DNA of 13,182 nt from Clostridium sp. UBA4746 (GCA_002403785.1 DHIM01000222.1:1-13182), one strand, 5' to 3'; positions 7,508 through 13,182 are shown, counted from the stretch's first letter. Numbers and translations are program-made. Notes: generated by a model not told the origin, from the letters alone.

Positions 7508-7609
7508 CAACCTAAATAGTTACATTTATGGGGCTATGTTTTTCTTAACGTACGAAATGTCAGTTTTGCGTATGCTACCCCTATTTAAATGCGTTAAACA
7601 ATTTAGTTG
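7508..7609. repeat. About 100-nt imperfect inverted-repeat element
   Basis: The outer arms CAACCTAAATAGTT (7508-7521) and AACAATTTAGTTG (7597-7609) are near complements with one mismatch and one bulge. Inside, CATTTA pairs loosely with TAAATG, and GGGG (7530-7533) with CCCC (7578-7581). The central part is repeat copy B (7545-7582). This looks like a folded RNA or a miniature inverted-repeat element. Confidence 0.4.
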
Positions 7610-7743
7610 TCTTTAGGGCGAAGTACTTTTTGCATTGCGTGCACAGTCGTATTTTAGTTTTAGATTTTTTATTTTTAAGTTGCTGCACTCCCTTTCTAAT
7701 ATCCTTAATTCATATTTTTATCAGTATAAATACCAACTAAAAA

Positions 7744-7787
7744 AATGGAAATGGTCAGCTGTTTTCGCTGACAAGGTGTCCGTTATT
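7744..7787. repeat. Conserved-core hairpin (copy 2)
   Basis: It matches copy 1 at 5381-5460: GGAAATGGTCAG (7747-7758) and CTGACAAGGTGTCCGTTATT (7768-7787) are identical to 5403-5414 and 5425-5444. The upper stem is GTCAGC/GCTGAC here but GTCAGA/TCTGAC in copy 1, and the lower stem has T-G where copy 1 has C-G, so base pairing is kept. The long outer A/T stem of copy 1 is missing. A 64-aa open frame (7635-7829) crosses it, but the copies differ by one base in the loop, which argues against a shared coding function. Confidence 0.7.
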
Positions 7788-7894
7788 GAAGACGGTAGTG
7801 CTGATTTTAATATTTATAATCCATTATAAATATTAAGTTACAATTTATTTATTGAGGTTAGTTTGATGAAATAAAATTCAAATGCAACTTATAG

Positions 7895-7900
7895 TTGACA
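7895..7900 (+). promoter_or_regulatory. Possible -35 box upstream of the XRE-DUF5680 gene
   Basis: A perfect TTGACA lies 69 bases before the start codon. The hexamer 17 bases downstream (TGGTAG) is a poor -10; CAATAT a little further is at a long spacing. The promoter is therefore weak or uncertain. Confidence 0.35.
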
Positions 7901-7968
7901 AAAATGTTATGTTTAATTGGTAGCAATATGGTTGTCTTATCAGTAGACTTATTTAGGGGTGATTAAAA

Positions 7969-8649
7969 ATGAGTTTTCAGGAACAATTGCAGATTCTTAG
8001 AAAAGGAAAAGGATTATCGCAAGAGAAATTAGCTGAAATGCTTGGCATATCAAGGCAGGCAGTTGCAAAGTGGGAAGTTGGACATTCATACCCTGACATT
8101 GCAAGACTAATTGCATTAAGTGATTTCTTTAAAGTAAGTATTGATAAATTAGTTAATGATTATGAAGAAAATTGTCGTTTATGTATAGAAGAGAATAAAG
8201 TTGATTCTATACATGAAAAAACAGTAGAATTTTTACGTATAGCCAAAAGATCTACATACGCAGGAAATAACTCTGAAATTCAATCCTCAAGACCTAATTC
8301 ACACGATTTAGAGTATGTAGAAGGAAATCTAAAATATATTGGTACCTATTTAGGGGGAGAGCAATTTTCAGGAGAAGAAGCCTTATGGAAGGATGATATT
8401 CCATTTTGGTCAATGAATTGTGCAGGCAGAATTACGGGGGACGGATTTTCAGTAAAATTTTTAAAAGAAGCATTAAGTTTAGTACCAGAAGAAAACCCAT
8501 ATCGTGGACCTATGGTATATCAAAATGGACAATATAAATATCATTGCATTGTTAATGGAGAATTTAAGTGGTTTCAAGGATATGAGGAAATTTATTTTGA
8601 TGATACGAAGGTGTATGAGTGCTTTTTTCATGGTGGGATTATTAAATAA
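7969..8649 (+). CDS. XRE-family regulator with C-terminal DUF5680-like domain
   Basis: This 226-aa protein has an N-terminal HTH of the Cro/C1 type at residues 7-62: LSQEKLAEMLGISRQAVAKW is the helix-turn-helix with its recognition helix. The C-terminal part, from FLRIAKRSTYAG at about 87 to the end, matches in pattern the DUF5680 domain often fused to XRE regulators in clostridia. Its ligand is unknown. There are no membrane segments. The start is supported by AGGGGTGA at 7955-7962, seven bases before ATG. A methionine aminopeptidase gene follows 56 bases downstream, with a 9-bp hairpin between, so the two may be only partly co-transcribed. It is expected to bind DNA, possibly near its own promoter. 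Confidence 0.9.
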   Translation: MSFQEQLQILRKGKGLSQEKLAEMLGISRQAVAKWEVGHSYPDIARLIALSDFFKVSIDKLVNDYEENCRLCIEENKVDSIHEKTVEFLRIAKRSTYAGNNSEIQSSRPNSHDLEYVEGNLKYIGTYLGGEQFSGEEALWKDDIPFWSMNCAGRITGDGFSVKFLKEALSLVPEENPYRGPMVYQNGQYKYHCIVNGEFKWFQGYEEIYFDDTKVYECFFHGGIIK

Positions 8650-8650
8650 T

Positions 8651-8686
8651 AGATTAATTGGATGTTATTTTTAGTTGAATTAATCT
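8651..8686 (+). terminator. Hairpin between the XRE and methionine aminopeptidase genes
   Basis: AGATTAATT (8651-8659) and AATTAATCT (8678-8686) are perfect complements with an 18-base loop. No U-tract follows and the stem is AT-only, so it is at most a weak terminator or an mRNA-processing stem. Confidence 0.35.
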
Positions 8687-8705
8687 TAATATAGGAGAAT
8701 GTATA

Positions 8706-9575
8706 ATGAGTGTATGTAGAAATTATAAATGCTGGTGTGGAAGTGGAATAAAATATAAGAATTGCCATTTGAACTTTGATAAAAAGTTAGAAACCTTGAA
8801 GAATCAAGGCTACATAGTTCCAACAAGAAATCTTATTAAAAACAAAGAGCAAATTGAAGGAATCAGAAAAAGTGCTAAAATTAATAATGGCCTTTTAGAT
8901 TTAATTAGTAAGAATATTAAAGAAGGAATGACTACAGAAGAAATTAATAAACTAGCTCATGAATATACAATATATCATGGTGGAATTCCGGCTACTCTTA
9001 ATTATGATGGATTTCCCAAAAGTATTTGTACATCAATTAATGATGAAGTGTGTCATGGAATACCAAGTGAAGATATAGTACTTAAAAATGGTGATATTAT
9101 AAATGTTGATGCAACTACTATACTTAATGGATATTATTCAGATGCATCAAGAATGTTTATGATTGGAGAAGTAAGTGATGAAGCTAGAAAGATAGTAGAA
9201 ATAACTAAGGAATGTTTAAATAAAGGAATAGAAGCAGTGAAACCTTGGAGCTTTTTAGGGGACATAGGCGCTGCTATACAAGAATATGCAGAAAGTAATG
9301 GATACTCGGTAGTTAGAGATTTTGGAGGACATGGGGTTGGCCTAGATATTCATGAGGATCCATTTGTTTTTCATTTTGGAACTAAAGGAACAGATATGAT
9401 TTTAGCACCGGGAATGGTATTTACGATTGAACCAATGATAAATGGTGGAAGTCATGAAATATTTATAGATGAGGATAATGGATGGACAGCATTTACTGCT
9501 GATGGATCACTTTCAGCACAATGGGAGCATACAATTCTTGTAACCGAAGACGGAATGGAAATAATATCGAAATAA
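8706..9575 (+). CDS. map: Type I methionine aminopeptidase with N-terminal SEC-C motif
   Basis: It removes the initiator methionine from new proteins in the cytoplasm. The 289-aa protein begins with a SEC-C zinc motif (C9-W-C11...C20-H21), which may help ribosome binding, followed by the pita-bread peptidase domain (about 40-287). The five metal ligands are D135, D146, H209, E242 and E274. Substrate-site H117 (in DEVCHGIP) and H216 (in DIHEDP) are also present, so the enzyme should be active. The start is supported by AGGAGA at 8693-8698. It lies outside the usual ribosomal-protein map locus, next to an XRE regulator, so it is probably an accessory copy; whether another map gene exists cannot be seen here. 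Confidence 0.95.
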   Translation: MSVCRNYKCWCGSGIKYKNCHLNFDKKLETLKNQGYIVPTRNLIKNKEQIEGIRKSAKINNGLLDLISKNIKEGMTTEEINKLAHEYTIYHGGIPATLNYDGFPKSICTSINDEVCHGIPSEDIVLKNGDIINVDATTILNGYYSDASRMFMIGEVSDEARKIVEITKECLNKGIEAVKPWSFLGDIGAAIQEYAESNGYSVVRDFGGHGVGLDIHEDPFVFHFGTKGTDMILAPGMVFTIEPMINGGSHEIFIDEDNGWTAFTADGSLSAQWEHTILVTEDGMEIISK

Positions 9576-9581
9576 CAATGA

Positions 9582-9606
9582 TTCTTTAAAACAATATTTT
9601 AAAGAA
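9582..9606 (+). terminator. AT-rich hairpin after map
   Basis: TTCTTTAAAA (9582-9591) and TTTTAAAGAA (9597-9606) form a perfect 10-bp stem seven bases after the stop codon. There is no G-C pair core beyond one pair and no U-tract, so termination strength is doubtful. Confidence 0.4.
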
Positions 9607-9689
9607 AATTAGGTATGTAAAAACTAACGAATGTAACGCAATGGTAATCAGTGTACTAAGATGCTAGTATTAGTGCATAAAAGTAGTGT

Positions 9690-9718
9690 AAGATATAGAT
9701 TAAATTCTATATCTTTTT
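9690..9718 (+). terminator. Intrinsic terminator downstream of map
   Basis: AAGATATAGA (9690-9699) pairs with TCTATATCTT (9706-9715) around a 6-base loop, followed by a T-run (9714-9718) and further T-rich sequence. It is the best terminator candidate for the map transcript. Confidence 0.6.
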
Positions 9719-9750
9719 ATATTTTGCTGAGAACATTAAGAAGATTAATA

Positions 9751-9783
9751 AGAGTTCGCCTTTTATCTACATACGCGAACTCT
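9751..9783. repeat. Perfect 9-bp hairpin with GTTCGC/GCGAAC arms
   Basis: AGAGTTCGC (9751-9759) and GCGAACTCT (9775-9783) are exact complements. Two ACGAACTTT copies follow in the same gap (near 9823 and 9846). No T-run follows, so it is more likely a regulatory or repeat structure. The rest of 9784-10000 holds no gene I can support. Confidence 0.45.
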
Positions 9784-9982
9784 GGCTATATGACTAGCTT
9801 CCATGACCTCACTATAAAATAAACGAACTTTAAGTTGACATAACACGAACTTTTGACGTTTTTTCATTCATTTTGATAAAAATTAAGTGATAATTGATTT
9901 TTTTCATACAGTTTATCAATAACGCAAATACAAGTTGCGGATTTGCAATTGTAGATTGGTGTTATTTTAGTGTAAAACCCAT

Positions 9983-9988
9983 TATAAT
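9983..9988 (+). promoter_or_regulatory. -10 box for the second XRE gene
   Basis: A perfect TATAAT lies 35 bases before the start codon. The hexamer 17 bases upstream (GTTATT, 9960-9965 area) is a poor -35, so expression may need an activator or be weak. Confidence 0.5.
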
Positions 9989-10023
9989 TTATACATAATA
10001 ACAAAGAAAAGAGGTAGAAAGTC

Positions 10024-10575
10024 ATGGGTTTTGCAGATAATTTAAAATCAATTAGGCAAGAAAGACATATTTCACAGGAAGAGTTAGCAGAAATTATTGG
10101 AGTAAGTCGTCAAGCAGTTTCTAAATGGGAACAGGGAAGTGGCTATCCAGAAATGGAAAAATTGCTTGTTTTATCTAAAGAAATTAATGTATCTTTAGAT
10201 TATTTGATGTTAGGTGAGATAAAGTCCACTGAAAACAACAAAACTTTATCCAATAATGTGATTGTACCAACGGGGAAAATTACTATTAAATCATATGATG
10301 GAAAATCAATTGTTAATTGCTATAAAGTTTTAGCGTCACATGTAATGTACAAAGCAAAAAACGATGAGCCTAAATATTGGTTGATTGGTGTTAATAGCGG
10401 AGCGTTTTGGGGAGAAAAATCAATTATACTTGGTTGGTATGCTGATGAAGAAAAGATAAAAAAGGAAATGGATGAAATTGCAGAATCAATTAAAAATGGT
10501 GTAGCAGCATATGAATTAAAATATGCTGTAAAAGTTAAAAATAAAATGTTAAGAGTAAAAATAGATGAAGAGTAA
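10024..10575 (+). CDS. XRE-family transcriptional regulator
   Basis: This 183-aa protein has a Cro/C1-type HTH at residues 5-62: ISQEELAEIIGVSRQAVSKW is the motif, followed by the LDYLMLGE end of the DNA-binding domain. A linker spans about 65-80. The C-terminal region (about 82-180) is predicted to be mixed alpha/beta, with GKITIKSYDGKSIVNCYKV and YWLIGVNSG stretches. I do not recognise its family, but it looks like a soluble sensor or dimerisation domain. The start is supported by AAGAGG at 10009-10014. It is monocistronic: preceded by its own -10 box and followed by a hairpin terminator. It is paralogous in its HTH to the regulator at 7969 but has a different C-terminus. Confidence 0.9.
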   Translation: MGFADNLKSIRQERHISQEELAEIIGVSRQAVSKWEQGSGYPEMEKLLVLSKEINVSLDYLMLGEIKSTENNKTLSNNVIVPTGKITIKSYDGKSIVNCYKVLASHVMYKAKNDEPKYWLIGVNSGAFWGEKSIILGWYADEEKIKKEMDEIAESIKNGVAAYELKYAVKVKNKMLRVKIDEE

Positions 10576-10598
10576 CTTACTCTTTATATGTGTCGACA

Positions 10599-10635
10599 AA
10601 AGTAACCTCATATCATTAGATATGGGGTTTACTTT
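10599..10635 (+). terminator. Hairpin terminator after the second XRE gene
   Basis: AAAGTAACCTCATATC (10599-10614) pairs with GATATGGGGTTTACTTT (10619-10635) with one bulge and one G-T pair, around a 4-base loop. It starts 23 bases after the stop codon, and the A/T ends could serve both directions. A small palindrome, AAGAGTAACTTACTCTT, also overlaps the stop codon. Confidence 0.65.
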
Positions 10636-10656
10636 ATTAAGTGCGTATTGATATTC

Positions 10657-10693
10657 TGAATGTAACACAATACCAATTGAGTTACATTCACTT
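10657..10693. repeat. 37-bp palindromic repeat, copy 1
   Basis: This is identical over 37 bases to 11061-11097. It folds into a nearly perfect hairpin: TGAATGTAAC arm, A-A mismatch, CAAT/ATTG inner stem, ACCA loop, GTTACATTCA arm. The two copies are direct repeats flanking a small membrane-protein gene. Related arms occur at 7194-7231, and a decayed match, GAATGTAACGCAATGGTAAT, begins near 9630. Confidence 0.85.
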
Positions 10694-10851
10694 TGAGTCT
10701 ATTGGTCATTCAATAAGCATTGTTAATATACTCTATTTTAAAAATTCAGGAAATAAATTTTGAAGTTATTACTTTCTAAAATTAAAAAACATTCAAGATA
10801 ATTTATGTTTATGGACATAATATATATAGCTTTAGAAAGAAGGAATTAGAT

Positions 10852-11025
10852 ATGATGTCTATACCATTATCAATATATACATTGATAATTTCATTAATGG
10901 AATTAATACTACTTTCCATATTTAACAAAAAATTAAAATCAAAAACAATAACTATAAGTGAATATATAATAGGAATTACATCAATAATAGGAATTTTTAT
11001 GTTATTTATTGAATATGCCAATTAA
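10852..11025 (+). CDS. Small two-helix membrane protein, 57 aa
   Basis: I do not recognise this gene. It starts MMSIPLSIYTLII and has two hydrophobic segments (about 4-24 and 38-54) separated by a basic loop (NKKLKSKTIT), ending in EYAN. That arrangement suggests a hairpin membrane protein with the basic loop in the cytoplasm. A good ribosome site, AAGGA (10840-10844), lies seven bases before the first ATG; the second ATG is the next codon. It sits alone between two identical 37-bp palindromic repeats, with its own AT-rich leader. The longer frame on the opposite strand has no ribosome site and is antisense to this. Function could be a toxin-like peptide, a regulator of a membrane protein, or none. 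Confidence 0.6.
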   Translation: MMSIPLSIYTLIISLMELILLSIFNKKLKSKTITISEYIIGITSIIGIFMLFIEYAN

Positions 11026-11060
11026 TTAAAAAACTATATTTATATTAGACATAAATAATG

Positions 11061-11097
11061 TGAATGTAACACAATACCAATTGAGTTACATTCACTT
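11061..11097. repeat. 37-bp palindromic repeat, copy 2
   Basis: Exact second copy of 10657-10693, starting 35 bases after the small membrane-protein gene. A further G-C pair extends the stem here (GTGAATG.../...CATTCAC). It may act as terminator for the small gene, as a protein-binding site, or as a boundary of a small cassette. Confidence 0.85.
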
Positions 11098-11211
11098 CGG
11101 GGCTATATGCCATTCTTTAATCAGTATAAATAGACTCAACTATATCAATATTTTTACTAATATTCCGTAAAAACATTATTTAAGAAGCATAAAAAATAAA
11201 TATATAACTAC

Positions 11212-11240
11212 TTGACACTATAGGGTAGTGGGTGTATATT
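11212..11240 (+). promoter_or_regulatory. Sigma-A promoter of the padR operon with overlapping operator
   Basis: TTGACA (11212-11217) and TATATT (11235-11240) are separated by exactly 17 bases. The spacer holds the inverted repeat CACTA-TAGGG-TAGTG (11216-11230), and ACAC (11215-11218) could mirror GTGT (11232-11235). A repressor bound there would block RNA polymerase. Since the first gene is padR, autorepression is the simplest reading. Confidence 0.75.
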
Positions 11241-11278
11241 CTATTTATACTATTAAGTAATACAAAGTAGGTGATTAT

Positions 11279-11599
11279 TTGGCTAATTCAACGCAAATAT
11301 TAAAAGGTTTACTCGAAGGATGTATTTTAAAAATTGTAAGTACCAATGAAACTTATGGTTATCAAATATGTGAAAAGCTAACAGTGTATGGATTTCAAGA
11401 TGTTTCTGAAGGTAGCGTCTATCCCATTCTTATACGACTGGAAAAGAAAAAGCTACTTTACTCTAATATGATTAAGTCCCCTTTCGGACCAATGAGAAAA
11501 TATTATTATCTAACTAAAGAAGGAAATGCGGAATTAGAAGATTTCATATCATCTTGGGATAAAATTAAGAAGAACATTGATAATGTATTGGAGGGATAG
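11279..11599 (+). CDS. PadR-family transcriptional repressor
   Basis: This 106-aa protein is a short PadR-type winged-helix repressor. The wHTH spans about 12-80. ETYGYQICEKL precedes the recognition region SEGSVYPILIRLEKKKLL (43-60), and the wing ends in RKYYYLTKEG (73-82). A C-terminal helix (83-104) is for dimerisation. A TTG start is inferred: AGGTGA (11269-11274) lies just upstream, though spacing is only four bases, and MANSTQ is a usual PadR beginning; no upstream ATG is available. The strong promoter upstream carries an inverted repeat in its spacer. The next gene starts three bases after the stop, with its GGAGGG ribosome site inside this gene. This close pair with a membrane protein is a common PadR arrangement. 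Confidence 0.9.
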   Translation: MANSTQILKGLLEGCILKIVSTNETYGYQICEKLTVYGFQDVSEGSVYPILIRLEKKKLLYSNMIKSPFGPMRKYYYLTKEGNAELEDFISSWDKIKKNIDNVLEG

Positions 11600-11602
11600 T
11601 TA

Positions 11603-12307
11603 ATGATGCTCAAATGGAGACTTAAGCAACTCAGATTTAAAGAGCAAAAAAAATTAAATAGTAGTAACTTATATTTATATAGAAGTATAACTTCATATAT
11701 ACAACTCAGCGAATTGAGAGAAACTGAAAAGGAAGAAATTCTTCAACAAATCATAGATATGATGTTGCAAGCACAAATAGAAAAAAAGCCAATGAAATTA
11801 ATTATAGGGGATGACTATCAGGAATTTTGTAAATCGATTATTGAAGAATATAGTAGTGACAAAAGCAAAAATTACAGATTATTAGATTATATACAAAAAG
11901 GCCTGTTTTGGTCGATAATAAGTTCAGTTTTCTTTTGGATCGTAATTGGGCTAAATAATTCTTCATTTACTCTAGGCATAACTGTAGATATGATTATAAC
12001 AATAAGTGCTATTTCATTTATTTTAATTCCAGCAACAAGAAAAAGCAATCAAGAAAGTCCATCATTGAACTTTTGGAATAAAAAATATTACGCAATAAGT
12101 AGTGGAATTACTAAACCTGGATTAAATGGTTTTATTCTTGTGATATTTGCTATTGTATTAATAAGATTTATTCTTGGAAAGAATCTGTCTACTAATTTTT
12201 TTAGTTATGCAATAACTCTACATTCAGCTACTCCATATATACTCCTAATACTTTTAATAATCGGATCAATTGAAATTTATAAGAGAATGTATAATAAACG
12301 TCGATGA
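11603..12307 (+). CDS. Four-TM membrane protein paired with PadR (HAAS/DUF1048-like)
   Basis: The 234-aa protein has a charged, helical cytoplasmic N-terminus (1-98) and about four membrane helices (101-118, 126-144, 175-193, 209-226). The N-terminal part, with KEEILQQIIDMMLQAQIEKK and a following 'GDDYQEFCKSIIEEY', resembles the HAAS/DUF1048-type helical domain usually encoded next to PadR regulators. The exact family is not certain. The ribosome site GGAGGG lies at the end of padR, and the intergenic gap is three bases, so the two genes are co-translated. Either of two adjacent ATGs could be the start. It is probably a sensor or effector of membrane state linked to PadR, but its activity is unknown. 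Confidence 0.8.
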   Translation: MMLKWRLKQLRFKEQKKLNSSNLYLYRSITSYIQLSELRETEKEEILQQIIDMMLQAQIEKKPMKLIIGDDYQEFCKSIIEEYSSDKSKNYRLLDYIQKGLFWSIISSVFFWIVIGLNNSSFTLGITVDMIITISAISFILIPATRKSNQESPSLNFWNKKYYAISSGITKPGLNGFILVIFAIVLIRFILGKNLSTNFFSYAITLHSATPYILLILLIIGSIEIYKRMYNKRR

Positions 12308-12388
12308 TATCTATCTTTATTTTTAAAATTCAACAATTTTACTAATATATTTTAATGTTTAAAACTAGTATATGAGGAGGTATGTAGG

Positions 12389-12634
12389 TTGAATTACGAT
12401 TTAATAAATTTAATTCAGTTAATGTTTTTAGTAATATGTTTTACTGGCATACTCTCTTCTACTTTATACTTTTATAAAAATTTTAAGCATAAAACTGAAG
12501 GAAATATTACAAAAAGTATTTTAATTCAGTGGCTTGGATTTATAAAAAATGTACTTCCAGAAGATTATATGATTTATGAAAAATATGCAATATGGATATA
12601 TGTAGAACGATTAAAAATTGAAATGATGTTTTAG
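12389..12634 (+). CDS. Small single-TM membrane protein, 81 aa
   Basis: I do not recognise this protein. It has one strong membrane segment (about 6-29, LINLIQLMFLVICFTGILSS) and then a basic and amphipathic tail (30-81) with IQWLGFIKNVLPEDY and an aromatic IWIYVERL stretch that could lie on or dip into the membrane. TTG is the start: a perfect AGGAGG (12375-12380) lies eight bases upstream, whereas the ATG within the gap is followed at once by TAG. It lies 81 bases after the 4-TM gene and 26 before the YidC-like gene, so it is likely part of the same transcript. It may be a substrate or partner of the insertase; that is inference from position only. Confidence 0.65.
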   Translation: MNYDLINLIQLMFLVICFTGILSSTLYFYKNFKHKTEGNITKSILIQWLGFIKNVLPEDYMIYEKYAIWIYVERLKIEMMF

Positions 12635-12660
12635 CCAAATTTATTCGAGGGAGGATAACT

Positions 12661-13182
12661 ATGAACATCATTTTTAATTTTTTAAGTAGCTTATTAAATT
12701 CAATTTTTAATTTTACCGGAGATTGGGGACTAGCAATAGTCTTGCTTACCTTAGGTGTAAGATTAGTACTTTCACCAATGTCTTTTAAACAAAAAAAATC
12801 CATGCAACAGCAACAAAAATTTGCTATAAAAATGCAAGAACTTAAGTAAAAATATAAAAATAACAAAGACAAACTAGATGTAGAACTTAAAAAACAATCT
12901 GTCCAAAGTGCAAAAAGTATGATGGGGTGCTTAGTAACGTTACTCCAACTACCTATATTAATTACTATGTGGAGTGTTTTTAATAAGATCCCTGTGAGCG
13001 TGGGTACATACCTTATACCTTGGGTGTCTAGTATTAAGTTCTCAGACAGTTATTATATCGTTCCACTTATCTATGTGATTGTATCCTTAGCACCAAGCTT
13101 GCTTTCTTATGTAACTTTATTGAAAATTGAAGGCCAGGCTACAATTAGCAAGAGTAATATTATAATAATGGCAGTAGTTGGT
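12661..13182 (+). pseudogene. YidC/Oxa1-type membrane insertase, in-frame stop, partial at window end
   Basis: YidC proteins insert small membrane proteins into the bilayer. The N-terminus has the first core helix with its conserved arginine (R34 in LGVRLVLSPMSFKQ) and the basic QKKSMQQQQKFAIKMQELK stretch. Codon 63 is TAA (12847-12849), then the same frame continues as KYKNNKDKLD (normally preceded by E), MMGCLVTLLQLPILITMWSVF (88-108) and later helices, to codon 174 at the window edge. A single base change from GAA would restore the gene. There is no lipoprotein signal, so it is a short accessory form. The ribosome site GAGGGAGG (12647-12654) is strong. It is a recent pseudogene, a sequencing error, or less likely a readthrough gene. 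Confidence 0.8.

Noticed and set aside
7635..7829. 64-aa plus-strand open frame
   Set aside because: It reads through hairpin copy 2. The related copy at 5381-5460 differs by one base in the loop, which would shift the frame. The C-terminal residues look coding-like, so a decayed gene cannot be fully excluded.
9820..9840. LexA box near CGAAC-TTTAA-GTT
   Set aside because: The spacer is five rather than four bases and the right half-site is GTTGA rather than GTTCG, so it does not fit the Gram-positive consensus.
10809..11021. 70-aa minus-strand open frame
   Set aside because: It is antisense to the 57-aa gene that has a good ribosome site; this frame has none.
12540..12872. 110-aa minus-strand open frame
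   Set aside because: It lies antisense to the small TM gene and the YidC-like gene, and its hydrophobic, Cys-rich translation is typical of reverse reading of AT-rich membrane genes.
1..13182. CRISPR arrays, tRNA and rRNA genes
   Set aside because: No regularly spaced repeats, tRNA T-loop motifs or rRNA signatures were found on reading the sequence.

Overview
The window looks like chromosomal DNA from a low-GC Gram-positive bacterium, most likely Clostridium sensu stricto. It is strongly AT-rich, has AGGAGG-type ribosome binding sites, uses TTG as well as ATG starts, and its protein families (membrane GGDEF/EAL sensors, XRE-DUF5680, SEC-C methionine aminopeptidase, PadR) are typical of clostridia. 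This assignment is inference; there is no rRNA or other marker gene.

Left block (about 200-4300, minus strand): a two-gene cyclic-di-GMP operon. The upstream gene encodes a membrane PAS-GGDEF diguanylate cyclase. The downstream gene encodes a multi-TM GGDEF-EAL protein. The stop of the first gene directly abuts the start of the second (TGA ATG), so translation is probably coupled. Predicted synthesis and breakdown of c-di-GMP are thus made together.

Middle block (about 4300-7960): a gene graveyard. It holds a possible IS-transposase remnant, a GGDEF fragment that keeps its GGEEF site, two unrelated GNAT fragments, a short Tn3-type transposase remnant, and an AhpD/CMD-like fragment joined to it. 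Hairpins and small repeats lie between them. Two of the hairpins (5381-5460 and 7744-7787) share a conserved core with compensatory stem changes, which is the best candidate here for an undescribed structured RNA or DNA element.

Right-centre block (7969-10635, plus strand): an XRE-DUF5680 regulator, a type I methionine aminopeptidase with an N-terminal SEC-C zinc motif, and a second XRE regulator, separated by terminator-like hairpins.

Right block (10640-13182, plus strand): two identical 37-bp palindromic repeats bracket a 57-aa two-helix membrane protein with a good ribosome binding site. Next comes a putative operon encoding a PadR repressor, a 4-TM protein of the kind often paired with PadR, an 81-aa single-TM protein and a short YidC/Oxa1-type insertase. 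It has a textbook sigma-A promoter overlapped by an inverted repeat. The insertase gene has one in-frame TAA at codon 63 with clear homology on both sides, and it runs off the window end.
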